Source: Amphibalanus amphitrite
Taxonomy: Eukaryota > Arthropoda > Thecostraca > Balanomorpha > Balanidae
DNA length: 64,000 nt
Direction of reading: 5' to 3'
Assembly: GCF_019059575.1 (NCBI RefSeq)
Contig: NW_024881788.1
Coordinates: forward strand, 124,001 to 188,000
Shown: positions 32,929 to 43,956 of the stretch, in pieces
Layout: the number at the start of each line of letters is the position of its first letter
How positions within the stretch are numbered: position 1 is the first letter of the stretch
Made by a program: the position numbers and the translations under genes
The notes under the pieces: model-generated
Seen by the model: the letters and a program-made list of their open reading frames with translations, nothing else
What the model was told of the DNA's origin: nothing
The model's database searches: none

Positions 32929-33786
32929 GGGGGAGACATTGGTCTGAGCGGGCAACCTGGTGAGCCTGTATCACGTCGGCATTGGCCGGTTTTGGCCCCT
33001 CCTTTTGTAAACGGCTGGATCCGCCCCTGATTATATCAGCTAACGAAGCCAGAGAGAGCAAGAGATCAACCTGATTGACAAGCTTGGGCTCGGCCAAAAA
33101 GGGCCATGCACCAGTTGTCAAACGGGTGGTTGCTTGTCATGGACAACAAACGTCACCGATCTAGCTAAGAACTAGCTAAACGATAGATCAGGATTATCTA
33201 AAGAACATCAGTCTACTTTCCACCACTATCTTCGACAAATTTTGGAATTTGGGGTCCTTCGCCTGAAAAATATGCGAAAACTACGGGAAAAGCAGCGAAA
33301 ATCACTACAATGCATACCAAAAACATAACACATACAACAGAAAGTATATTGAAGCACACTTTGGGGTCTAACTGAGGTATCCTGTCATTTGAGCCGCCCG
33401 AAAAAGGCGTGTGTGAACGTCAGATGACTACAACGCCCCAACAGCAGAGACGACCAGGCACCCGTCGAAAATCAAATTGTGAGACATTTTGAGCCACCGT
33501 GCACTCATTCGGCTTGATATGATGGCCCAAAGACAACCGTTAGCACAGAGTACTACTGCGGTAATATTCTACCAGTACAAAAACTGGATGCCGTGAACCA
33601 AATGGCCATGAACGGGTTTGTTTTGGAGACCAAATCTGTTGGAAGCCAAAGGTCGCGCCATTTTCAGACATGGTGCTTCTCCACTTCAGATGTAAAAAAC
33701 GCGGCAAAAGTGGTATAGGCGGAAATCTTTGTTTTGGGGGATAATGCCTTATGGCCTGGGAACACTTTGATGTTAAGTTTATCTTG
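32929..33786. other. Right-arm sequence, no gene seen
   Basis: The reverse complement of 12240-13070. Only short open frames, none recognised. Confidence 0.7.
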
Positions 33787-34002
33787 TATGATCGTGTAAT
33801 AACTGAATGAGGACTTTACTCCACAAGAAATCGTTCGGGTCGGAGCTTTCGAATTGTATTACAAAGCTTCGTCAGCGTATCGTAATCGGGTTCGGGGGTA
33901 TCGGTCGCAAAATTGAGGGCGATTCGTCTTTGGCAGACAAGTACATGTCATAGATAGTAAAATAGATAAATAGCACGTGACATTCTGTGATAAAACATTT
34001 AA

Positions 34003-34867
34003 AGGTAGTGTGCCAGCTTTCTTGGACCGTATGGAGTTAATGGCCCAGATAAGGAGAACCGGATTTTTAGAACTTATCCATACCTTCAAAACTCATGGAA
34101 ACGTCTTAAATTCTTCAAATTTTGAGTACCCCAGTGCGAAATTCGCCCCGACGGGTTGTCGGTCGTACCCCAACCACATTTCACACCACTATGAACAATA
34201 AATGCACACACTGAAATCGCTATTACCGATATGCTCATCCAATCAAGTTTCGATAAACCTGTTCATCATCATCTCCTGCGGTTTCGAACACGCCTGTTAG
34301 GTGGCTTCTGATGCTCGTCGAGGTCGGAATTTCCAAATACGCGTGGTGCGTCGGGCCGCGCGCGCTCTGACTTCGGCCAAGAAAAATGCGTCAGCTGATC
34401 ATTGTCATTTCTGCCACTTGCGTGTGGTGAAATGGGGTCATAACTTATAAGACGGCTTTTTCATATCAATTATTTTACATAAAATCATATTTCAAACCAT
34501 AAGTAATGTTCGACAGCCAAATAAAAGAAACAATACCAATACGGGCTTAAAGTTTAAGGCTCGACATTGTGTTGTCTACGATTAGACAACTGATAACTCA
34601 TTCCCGTACGTCGTATGGTCGTAACACTATAATGACCTTTGCTTATTGTCACAAGTGCGCCGCATTCGCGATTGTTGCCCGACGCCTGTTTGCAGGTGAG
34701 CCCACTACAGTTGTTATACATATCTAAAAACCGAAAAACTTTTAGGCGAAAAAGGCACTATTCCAGGCCCATTTTTGATTTTTTTTTTTGCGATATTAGG
34801 TAAAAACAGAAGCTTCTTATCCTAGGAAAAATAAAATGGGAAATCTTTCAAAGGTGGCACACTACCT
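34003..34867. mobile_element. TTAA-flanked MITE, AGGTAGTGTGCC family, copy 1
   Basis: The inverted ends AGGTAGTGTGCCAGCTTTC and GGTGGCACACTACCT have TTAA on both sides (33999-34002, 34868-34871). Other copies, in reverse orientation, are at 55749-56610 and 55447-60610 (split). No coding capacity in 865 bp. It sits inside the Penelope-like element. Confidence 0.9.
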
Positions 34868-34871
34868 TTAA

Positions 34872-35235
34872 CGTATATGAAAAAGAAGAAAATATCTCAT
34901 AAGCAATATACATTCTAATTATATCTAAATCTGTTAAATTACAAAGGTTATATAAAGTGATAAATAGTAATAAAGACCTACCTAGGATATATAGCAAGTG
35001 ATATAAACATGTATGCAACATCAATAGGTAATAGGCTAACAAAGGTACCAGGTATATAAAATACACTATAAACGACCAAGAAAATCATTCAATAGGTTAA
35101 GAGTAAAAATGATAGCAATGATCAAAAACACTCCAACAACAGGCTAGAACATTCACAACTAATAACATTAATAAAAGGTGGATATAAAGTTCACAAGAAA
35201 AGTAGCCATATGCGGGGGGGGGGCGTGTGAAATAT
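34872..35235. other. AT-rich Penelope-like element sequence, no frame recognised
   Basis: About 360 bp between the two TTAA insertions. It should be untranslated or decayed 3' part of the minus-strand Penelope-like element. A short G-run lies at 35214-35223. Confidence 0.5.
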
Positions 35236-35239
35236 TTAA

Positions 35240-36411
35240 CCCGCGCCCCGTTGGGCTCTGCCGAGCAACGCGCCCGGTTGGGGGGGGGGCATTTTGGCCC
35301 CCCCCCCCTAAGATCTCGAGAACCACGCAACATAGCGACAAGCGGTAAACGGCTTGGATAGCCCCAACGGGGAACTACCTTGTGACCCAATTTTATTGAC
35401 CTAGGTCAAACCGATGACGTCACAGGTCAGGTCAAAGGTCCAATTTTCACCGTTTACAGGCACTTCAAGAAATGCGTTGTAAAATCGAGTAAAATGCATT
35501 TCATTGAAAATCATCGATGGGGAAATGTTCTTCAAACACATATTTTGCTATTTGAGGTCACTGATACCAGGTCAGGTCACAGAGGTCAGGTCACGGGGGG
35601 GTCACAATATGAAAGTGTCGTGTGATACATGTTTTATGGTCCATTTTACATGACAAATGCGATTATATGGGTCAGGCAGCCTTTGGGGCCAGCTTAGATC
35701 ACGTTTTGGTCAAGGTCAGGTCAAGGTCAGGTCAAGGTCAGGTCAAATTAGGTCAAATTTCAAAGTTAATATTTTTGCATAAAATGGGTATCGAATCGAT
35801 GCAGCTCGTCACGGGGAGTTCAATGGTGGTCTTTGTTTTGCCGTACGAGGTCTAGAATTGCTAAAAATTGAGTTCAAAAATTTGACGTCATCATTTTTGA
35901 ACAGTTTTTTCGCTATAACTTGGCCAAAAAACGAGATATCGATCTGAAATTTGGTATGTATATAGAAGAGCGCTGGGACTATCACATATATTCCGTTTTT
36001 TTTCGAAATTCGGAAAATTTTTGGATTTTTTCAGTTTTTCTAAAAAAATCAATTTTTTGTTTTTTTTTGGTCAAAAACCAAAAATTTTGAAAATTCGAGA
36101 TAGCAGTTTTGTAGCGCCGCCTTTTGTCTACTAGACCATATAAAGAACTTTGAAATTGCTTGATAACTGTAGATTTGGTGAGCGTTTCAAGATTGCATGT
36201 TTTTTGCTCATTTTTGCTCGAACATGACCTCAGTTTGACCTCAATAACTCCTGACCTAAGGTGACCTAAGACTTGAAATTTGGTGTGAAGGTGTCAAATT
36301 GATGCCCGGGAAGGTATTGAAAATTTGGCGGCGCTGCGCGCCGCCGTTTTCTTGCTATTCAGGAAAAACCACAGGGGGGGGCCAAAATGGCCCCCCCCAA
36401 CGGGGCGAGGG
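35240..36411. mobile_element. TTAA-flanked GGTCA-rich element in the Penelope-like element
   Basis: The ends CCCGCGCCCCGTTGGG and CCCCAACGGGGCGAGGG are inverted, with TTAA on both sides (35236-35239, 36412-36415). Inside each end a G-run and a C-run face each other around complementary loops (CATTTTGG at the left, CCAAAATGG at the right). GGTCAGGTCAAGGTCAGGTC-type direct repeats occur at 35400-35440, 35560-35600 and 35705-35750. Its closest relative in the window is 42119-43291. Confidence 0.9.
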
Positions 36412-36442
36412 TTAAAAAGACAAGTCAAAATCGTACAAGCTT

Positions 36443-37378
36443 TTAGCGGCAGGCACTGCGGATAATGGGTAGCCAGCGATCCTGTAGCATAGCACCTGAA
36501 TTCCTGTTCAAATTGGCATCATTTGGTGACACTAACACAGTCTCGCGTCGTCCTACGGTTCTGATGTAGGCCGACTCCAAGAGGAGTCTCAACTGATGGT
36601 GAACGGCACGGTCGAGGATCTTGGCATCATCAAACAGAGGCGTGCACTGCCGATGGGAGTTGAATGCTGAGGCGTTGGCTCTGGAGCTCCTCGAGCCAGA
36701 CCAGCAGTCTCTGTGCTCTCTGACTCTGATTACCAGCTCCCTGTCCGTCTCGCCGATGTAGATGACCGGATCACCGTCAATCTTGCAGGAGCACTCGATT
36801 TGATAAACTACGTTGCTCTCCTGGTGCTTCGGCAGCTTGTGCTTGCTTTTGCTGCACAGAACTGCTCCAAGTGTCTGAGATGGCTTGGAGACGAGTGAGA
36901 TGCCGATCTTGTTGGCTGCTCGTTTCAGTTGGTAGAAGTAAGCACCTGCGAAGGGCACTGACATTCTAACCTGCAGCTGACTGTTGCTGGTGTCTGGCGG
37001 AGAGGGTAAAGCCCGAGCTTTCAGACGGATGTCTTCATTGGTCTGGTGTATGGTGTCGTTGATGAATGAGATAGGGTAGCCATGCTGATGAAATTTCCGG
37101 CGAATGAAGTCCAGTTCCTTCTGCCGATCCTTTACGCTCGTGCAGTATCTGCTGGCTCGTAAACAGTCTGATCTGATGGCCGATCGAAGGTATCTTGTCT
37201 CGGTGTAGGAGTTGAAGGGTGGACCTGATTCGTAGAGCACGCTTTTCTGTACACCTTTGTCTTGTAACAGTTCTCCATTCTGCTTATGAAGATGTCCAAA
37301 TAGGGGAGTTGTCTTCCTTCTTCTGTCTCTGTTGTGACTTTGATGTTCGCATCTTTGTTGTTCAGCTGTCTGACCCAC
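36443..37378 (-). pseudogene. Penelope-like GIY-YIG endonuclease part
   Basis: The minus-strand frame has NVVYQIECSCK, then VIYIGETDRELVIRVREH, the GIY-YIG nuclease core in its Penelope form, with a downstream AKILDRAVHHQLRLLLESAYI stretch. It follows and overlaps the reverse-transcriptase frame in another register, so the protein is not continuous as read. It would act in nicking the target DNA for reverse transcription. Confidence 0.85.
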
Positions 37379-37815
37379 TCTCCGATGATGTCATCACTGC
37401 CTTCGAACAGGACAAGGTAGTCGTCAGCATATCTGCAGAATGCATGAACTTGTCCTCCACAAGCAAGAGCTAATTGCTGCAGGTCACGCTCCCAATGGCC
37501 CATGTAGAGGTCAGCGACCACAGGCGAGTAGCTCTTCCCCATGGCCAAGCCAGTTGTTTGTCTGAACCATCTCTCACGGTCACCATCTTGAACCACTGCG
37601 TGACAGTTCTTGATGGACAGGTCCAAGAGGTCGGCGATAGCTTCTGGCTTCAGACAGGTGACGTCAGACAGAGCTTCTCTATGTTCTAGAAGCATGTCTC
37701 GGATGAGTGGAATGGCTTCCTGCGTCGGGATGGATGGAAACATCGCTTCCACGTCTAGAGACACCAGGCGGCATCTGCTGGCGGTGTGCTGCATGTTGTT
37801 CAGCATCTCTAGCAC
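37132..37815 (-). pseudogene. Penelope-like reverse transcriptase part
   Basis: The minus-strand frame begins MLEMLNNMQHTASRCRLVSL and has DVEAMFPSIPTQEAI (motif A region), TTGLAMGKSYSPVVADLYMG (motif B) and the catalytic CRYADDYLVLF (motif C), then a PYLDIFISR stretch. These are characteristic of Penelope-like reverse transcriptases. The N-terminal part of the RT is missing and the inverted terminal repeat begins soon after the 5' side. Confidence 0.88.
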
Positions 37816-38329
37816 TTGGAGCGACGAATTAATGGAATGTGGAGGTCTTGGTAAAGACCAGCCTTGGTCTTGGTAAAAGCTCCGACCCGAACGATTTCTT
37901 GTGGAGTAAAGTCCTCATTCAATTATTACATTAGCAAACTCCACATCATGTCCTTCAGTGAATTATATGATCGTATTATCCTCCGACAAGAGGTCAAAGA
38001 AAACAGGCCTACACCCAGTTTCGGGAGACCCGTAAAACAACTGAGACCAGCAATGGCTGGCATTTTCTATCATTATCGGCTGATCTTGTAACAAGCGTAT
38101 CTATTGCATGTGCTATTTCACAGCCACCTTAGTTGACTATATAGGACGACAAAAAGAAAAAAGCGCAATTATGTTTGCCTTATTTTATACGCCAGGGACC
38201 GCGGATTCCGGGGGGGGGGGACAGGGTGTGCCATTACACACCCTGAAAATCCCGAGAGTGTGCAAACACCTATTTTTGCACACCCACAGTTCGTTGTGGG
38301 GGCCCATGTGGCCCTGGCGCTTGAGTGTC

Positions 38330-38970
38330 TAAAGCTGATGCTCGAGGGCCCCAGCCCGAGCCTGACGGTCCCGCACCGGTGCCTGAAGGCATAAACTTAA
38401 ACAGGTACCTACCAGTGTTATCTCAGATGTTGTCTCAGGGCCCCACATCATTTTTGAGCGCTCCCACCGGCTCTTGAGGGCCCCAGGCCGATGCCCGAGA
38501 GCCCCAAGTCGATGTCTAAAGGCTCCACGCCGGTATCTGAGTACCTACATGGCTAGCTCAGGGATCCACGCTAGTTTCTGAGGGCCTAACCGGCTCTTGA
38601 GGGCCCTAACCGGCTCTTGAGGGCCCCTGCCCCCTTAACGCCCTCTTGTGGCCGATGCCTGAGGGTCCCGCATCGGTACCTGAAAGCCACCACAGTTATC
38701 TCAGTGCCCCACCCCAGTTTCTGAAGGCTCTCACCGGCTCCTGAGGGGCCCCAGACCGATATCCAAGGGCCTCTGGTCAATGCCCGGGGGCCCCAGGCCA
38801 ATGCCCGAGGGCCCCAAGCCGTTACCCGAGGGCCCACACAGCTATCTCAGGGTACCATGCCAATTTCCGAGGGCCCTAACCGGCTCTCGAGGGCCCAGAC
38901 CGATGCCTGAGATACCCAGGCTGATGTGAGAGGGCCGGCCGACACAAGTATTTGAGGCGGTCCCTAAGTC
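38330..38970. repeat. GAGGGCCC minisatellite, right-arm copy (inner block)
   Basis: Units of about 26-33 bp with words such as GGCTCTTGAGGGCCCTAACC. Colinear in reverse with 11270-11900 of the left arm, with small indels. Confidence 0.85.
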
Positions 38971-38975
38971 AGTTT

Positions 38976-39541
38976 TGTTGTGTTGCATTAATGTAAGTAA
39001 TGCAGCACAATGTGTTGTCCAAGTTAAACCTGTGTTCGGTGCATTCTGTATTCGGTTATGTTGCTGCACCGCAATCCGCCAGGTCTAATTCCGCCGCTCT
39101 AAACCGGTCACGTGACCGGCCGTGGTCGACCTCGGGTCGCGCGCCGCGGCGGCTGGGCAGTCGTGTGCGGGGAGCGCGGTCGGGCGGCTCGCTCTGGGCC
39201 TCGGGTACCGAGTCCAGTACGACCGCGGACACTTTGCCTCGGAGCGCCGAGCTGAGTGCCTGCCGCGTGGCTCGTACCACCCAGCCTCGGGCGACCGAGC
39301 TGAGTGGATCTCGCGGGGCTTGCGCCGCTCTGCCTCGGTGACCGAGCGGAGTGTTTGTCTCCACCCGCGCTGCACTGCCTCGGGGCGCCGAGCGGACTAG
39401 TGAGTATTGTACTGGACAACGTGTGACAGCTAAGTATTTGTTTCGCATTTATATTTGTTCCGCAGTTGTTATTCCCGGGGTCGGAATACACCTCATATCG
39501 TTCTTCAACTGGTTTCTCACCCAACGGGATCCAATGTAACA
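38976..39541. repeat. Probable solo LTR, right arm only
   Basis: A 566-bp insert beginning TGTTGTGTTGC and ending AATGTAACA, flanked by GTTT (38972-38975, 39542-39545). The left arm has the uninterrupted target near 11235. TG...CA ends, a 4-bp duplication, size and lack of coding sequence fit a solo LTR of an LTR retrotransposon. The family is unknown. Its middle is very GC-rich with repeated GCCTCGG words. It is a remnant without internal genes. Confidence 0.7.
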
Positions 39542-39545
39542 GTTT

Positions 39546-40400
39546 CTAAGGGTGTCCACGAACGCTGTCTGGTTAAAGCTGTGATCTCTGAGGGCCCTAC
39601 GCAGGTTTTTAAGTGCACTCAGCTCCTATTTGAGATTTCACACCGGCCTCTGAGATCGGATGGCTTATGCATGCCGCAGAGGAGCCCTTACCGGTTCCTG
39701 GGGGCTCCGTGCTGATAGCTGAGGGCCCCATGCCAATACTCGAGAGCCCCATTCAATAATCTAAGGGCCCTACACCAGTTTGAGGAACGCCGTTCGGCCA
39801 AGGCCGACCTCCGAGGAAGAGTCCTATGCAAGCCTCTGAGTGCCCGCACTTTCTTTTTTAGGATCTCACACCACCCTCTGAAGTCGCAGGTCTAAAGGAA
39901 GCTTCTAATGACTCTCACTAGCTCGGACCCAAATCGATGCACGAGGACCCGACAAAAGTGCCCGAGTAACCCACACAGTAATCTCAGTACCCACCCCAGT
40001 TTCTGAGGGCCTACACGAGCCCTTTTTGGCAGCCAAAGTCGATGTCTTGGGGCCCTAACTATTCAGGCATCGAGGCTGTTCGGGCGTCAGGAGACGATGG
40101 GGGGGGGCCTCCAGCTGAGCTTGCGTGGTACCCCATGGAGCCGGCGAACGGTCTCAAAGAGTCAAAGGACCCGGCGTGGGGCCCCAGGAAGCGGTGTGGG
40201 CGTCCATATTCCTATGTACATGAGGTATCCCAGAGGCCATCATGGGGCCTTCAAAGACCGTGTGCGGTGACCCTTAGAATTGCCGGCGTTGGGTCTAAGG
40301 AGCTCTTATGTGCGGCCTTCATCGGGATCCAAAGCCAGTGTGTGGGCCATAGAGAAATGGGGCAGCTAAGGGGGCCGGAGGCCAGGCCCCCATAGGTCAT
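39546..40400. repeat. GAGGGCCC minisatellite, outer right block
   Basis: Up to 39871 it mirrors 10929-11230 of the left arm. Beyond that, units of the same type continue to about 40400 without a left counterpart. Confidence 0.75.
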
Positions 40401-41218
40401 AGGGTTCAAATTGATGGGCCCAAACGTCTCATCGGCTGTTTTATTTTTACACTTACCTATGTAATCCATGATAATAAGAAGCGTGCCTTACATAAACTTG
40501 CAAAAGGGCTCTCTGAGGACGGTATGAGCCCTGGAAGGTCACTGTGAGCATTTAGGGGCCTGCTTGGGGATTGATCGATTTTCAAATTCTCAGAAAGGAC
40601 TTGAAACCATGAGCACACTCGTCTTAGGCACAACGTAGAGCTCTTATGCCTGAGTTTGTCCTTCGATGTATGTCTGCGTGGGAGGCATCTGAGACCGGGA
40701 TGGTGTCCTGAGGAGTCCGAGTGCCCCCACTCAGAACCCTCACAGCCCACAGGTCTAAGTGGGCCCTCTGAAGCCCGAAGTTTGTTTGGAGCAATCAGAT
40801 GACGACATGGAATGGAGCCCTCAGGCTACCCTTGAAACCCCATAAAAGCTATTTTGAATGCTGTAGGACGACTACGTATCCGCTTGGTCGGCTATTGGGA
40901 CTGATAGCACGGCGGTAAAGGTAGCAAAGCGATTTGGAATACGGGTCATTGAAAGTGATCGGGTGAGCACTGAGCTGAATATGGACAGCGGGACGCCCCC
41001 GCTTGCTCTGTGCACAACTGCGCGTCACACGTGAAAATATTGGAGCAGATAATATGTATAGTTAATAAAAATTCGTGGCGCACAGCCTCGGAAAATAGGA
41101 AAAGCTGAACTCAAACCACTCATTGTGAAGTTTGAATCGGGCGTCAAATTCAGACAACTGCGTATGCTTGTTTAACATGCGTATTTCTGCAGTAGTAGTA
41201 CCCAAAAGATTAGTAACC
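40401..41218. other. Stretch without recognised features
   Basis: A transition from minisatellite-like words to AT-rich sequence. No gene or element end seen. Confidence 0.5.
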
Positions 41219-43382
41219 ACTACACCTCTTTACCCTCAAATTAAAATGACGGGATTTCAATTTGAAATATTGGACTTTCAAATAAAAACGAAAGGATTTC
41301 AAATAAAAACGACAGGATTTCAAATCAAAATCAAAGGACTTCACTTTAAAACAAGGAGAATTCAAATAAAAATCAAAGGAATTCAAATTAAATCTGATTT
41401 TGATGTAGTTAAATATGGATATTTTGAATCGGTTTGTTTGCTAATTATCAAAAACAGAAGCATCTCCCTACTTCCTGATGTAATTTTCCTCCAGATACAC
41501 ATTTTCAGCCTCCAAAGCTGTATTGGGCAGAACCCTCTCACGAGCGTGACCATCGAGGCATCAATGCTATCTCAATATCATCCCATTCCTAATATCATGC
41601 CTTCTCCTTGCCCATTCTTTTATATTTTCCTCGCATGAAGCCTGGCTTTACACCACGTCGTCGTGGCTCACCAATAGGGTTTTCGTTCATGGTATCAAAA
41701 TGGTCTACATTGGATTCATCTTCACTTACATCTAAGCTCATTTTGTACTCAAATATAAGCGAACAAAACTTGTAAACGAAGACAAATGAACCTCTAGGTC
41801 AGCTCTAGGTGAAAATGCGCATTTTATTGTACATGTTTTTTTTTGCATCTCGTATTGTTACGCACGCGAATTATTATCATGGCCAGTGGCCACTGGCCAG
41901 CCTTTATGGGGTATTCCGCTTTAGAAGAAAATGAATGGAGGAATGAATTAAGATTCAGCGGATAATTAAAATAACCGAATGAGCATTCCCGCCAAAATAC
42001 CAAGCACATATACTTATGACATATTTGGGCTTAACTTGAATTCCTGTGGTTTTAATTTGAAATCCTAATATCTTTAAATGAAATTCCCTCGTTTTTATTT
42101 GTTGTCCCGCTGTTTTAACCCGCGCCCCACTGGGGTCTGTGTATAACACGCCCTACTGGGGGGGACTATTCATAGCCCCCCCCCCCCTCCTAACTCCGAA
42201 ACTACTGGGCCGATCGTCAAAATTCAAACGGCGTCTGATAGCCCCGGAAAAACTGTCGAGCGAAACCTAATTTCATTGACCTCGAGATCACCGATGACGT
42301 CACAGGTCAGGTCAAAGTAAAAATTATTAGCATTTTGGCTTGTTCACATTTTGGGCTCTGGCCGCCGCCTTACAAGTCAGATCATGCTCATTTTTGGTTT
42401 CCACACTCATGAACAGATGCTCTAGATACCTTGAGGGTACCAAACCTGTACTTTGATTTTCAGGTCAGGGTCAGGTCATCACAGGTCACGGAAATAATAT
42501 ATCATGCGACGGTCACGTTACACATGTTTTATGGTCCATTTAGGCCATAGATTTCGAATTTGATGTCGTCTGTGTCATTCGAGGTCATTTTGAGTCGAAT
42601 TTAGCTTAGGTCAGGTCACTTTCAGGTCAAAAAAGGTCAAATTTTGAAGTTAAAATTTTTCAACAAAAAAAAGGTGTCTTATGGATGCAGTTTGAGCTCA
42701 GGAACACGATGGTGCCATTTATATTGGTGTACGATGTCAAATACGTACAGAAAAATTGATTTGAAAATTAATAATTGTGATTTTTTGCAATAATGCGTAT
42801 AACTTGGCCATTTTTGAAGATATTTAGCTAAGACTTGCTAAAGTTAGTCATAATCATGCGTTCTGTCACATATATTCCGTTTTTTTTTCGAAAAGTCAAA
42901 AACTTTTTGAAAAAATATAAAAAGATAAATTTTGAATAATATTATATAAAATTTTCCAAATTTTCAAAATTTTGAAAATCCGAGATAGCAGTTTGATAGC
43001 ACGGCCAATTCTGAGTCCTTTCATGCAAAGAAATTGGATCTAGCTTAAAAACTGAGCTCTTGGGAGCGATTGCCGTGGTTCAACGTTTTGCGTCGAAATC
43101 GGACGAACATGACGTCACTCTGACGTCGTTTCCGGCCGACCTACGGTTACGAAGTTCAAATTTTGACACAAGGTGTCAAAGTGATGCAGCCGAAGGTACT
43201 GAAAGTTTCGCGTCGATCCGTCAAGCGGTTTGGAAGTTATTGCGGAAAAACGGGAGGGGGGCTATAAATAGGCCCCCCAGTGGGGCGCGGGTTAATTTGA
43301 AGTCCTCTTGCCTTAATTTGAAGTCCTATTTATTTTAATTGAAGTCCTTTGATTTTAACTTGATGGTAAAAAGGTGTAGTCA
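41219..43382. mobile_element. Element with 21-bp tandem repeats in its inverted ends
   Basis: The left end ACTACACCTCTTTACCCTCA and the right end's reverse complement ACTACACCTTTTTACCATCA match with two differences. Just inside, at 41240-41400 and at 42030-42110 and 43295-43365 (reversed), are tandem ~21-bp units of the type GGATTTCAAATAAAAACGAA. Repeated units in both inverted ends give a fold-back-like architecture. A TTAA element (42119-43291) is inserted in the right-hand repeat block. No clear target duplication and no transposase. Confidence 0.65.
42119..43291. mobile_element. TTAA-flanked GGTCA-rich element
   Basis: The ends CCCGCGCCCCACTGGGG and CCCCAGTGGGGCGCGGG are perfect inverted copies, with TTAA on both sides (42115-42118, 43292-43295). 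The inner hairpin words GGGGACTATTCATAGCCCC (left) and GGGGGCTATAAATAGGCCCC (right) are near reverse complements. GGTCAGGTCAAAG and GGTCAGGTCA words occur at 42305-42320, 42465-42490 and 42605-42640. Overall colinear with 35240-36411. Confidence 0.92.
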
Positions 43383-43921
43383 AGTAGGAGAAATTATAGT
43401 ATGGCAAATCTAAGAAAGAACGGAGTTGAGGCTCCTGAATCTTTTTGCCACGTGTTTTGATCACTGGACGTGTATGGTTAGAAGAAAATTTGTGTAAAAA
43501 GTCGTGAGAGAAATAATATTTTTCAACATCAAAACGTGCATCAATGGTACTTGCGCTTTGAATCCCTTCTTTCGTAGGTTTGCCAGACTGTGATAAAATA
43601 TTTTCTTTTGCGCTTAGCATTGAGAATTTGAGATCCATTCTCAATGCTATGCAACAGATCCGTATACGGATCATGTTGCATGCATGTATGTGCATTTACT
43701 CTGCTCATGCATCTCCTGACCGTAAGATGCTCGCTCATTCATCTTACGACCGTCAATTTTAAAGGTTTTCCCGCCCCGCTTTCTTAGCACCGGCTTATTC
43801 CGGAGCAGTGGCGGCGCTGACTTTTTGGAAGGGGCCCGACGTAGGTGGGGGGCCCAATCACCACATCTTGCACACCCTACGAAAATTCAAATCCGCGGTC
43901 CCTGTTATACGCTAATCAACA
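43383..43921. other. Intron sequence without recognised gene
   Basis: Mostly AT-rich. At 43806 a CAGTGGCGGCGCTGAC word resembles the element ends at 8901 and 48452. At 43885 the word AATCCGCGGTCCCTG also occurs in both arms of the inverted repeat (near 11996 and, reversed, 38198). Confidence 0.5.
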
Positions 43922-43949
43922 ATGTTCGGGTAATTCTGGGACACCCTGT
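43922..43949 (-). repeat. Element end ACAGGGTGTCCCAGAA, minus-strand copy at a splice donor
   Basis: Reverse complement of the 28-bp sequence at 10666-10693, identical over its length. It starts seven bases inside the intron that follows the host exon 43957-44102. Confidence 0.7.
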
Positions 43950-43956
43950 ACTGTAC

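Larger units (their letters stand above)
33795..37965 (-). mobile_element. Penelope-like element
   Basis: Absent from the left arm, whose empty site lies near 12235. Here TATGATCG flanks the insert (33787-33794, 37966-37973). The termini are inverted copies of about 55 bp containing CTTTACTCCACAAGAAATCG and TTCGGGTCGGAGCTTT. On the minus strand it encodes a Penelope-type reverse transcriptase followed by a GIY-YIG endonuclease. Two later insertions sit in it (34003-34867 and 35240-36411), so its own length is about 2.1 kb. It is 5' shortened relative to full Penelope elements and its frame is not continuous. Confidence 0.88.
24097..39871. repeat. Right arm of large inverted repeat
   Basis: The reverse complement of 10929-24034. 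It contains five insertions absent from the left arm: a LINE 24184-25693, a hAT 26517-29335, a TTAA element 32067-32924, a Penelope-like element 33795-37965 and a probable solo LTR 38976-39541. Without them the arm is about 5.85 kb, very close to the left arm's 5.8 kb. Beyond 39871 minisatellite continues on this side only. Confidence 0.92.
8518..43956 (-). other. Giant transposon-filled intron of the MICOS gene
   Basis: On the minus strand the exon at 43957-44102 ends in CAG before GTACAG and the next recognised exon starts at 8517 after GTCAG. The two split the same codon, so they are neighbours if no small exon was missed. The intron would be about 35.4 kb and contains the whole inverted-repeat block and its nested elements. 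Continuity is inferred from phase and homology, not from a transcript. Confidence 0.65.

Noticed and set aside
10666-43949. A single 33-kb transposon bounded by the two inverted ACAGGGTGTCCC copies
   Set aside because: A third copy at 10817 and lack of a visible shared target duplication make separate small insertions more likely.
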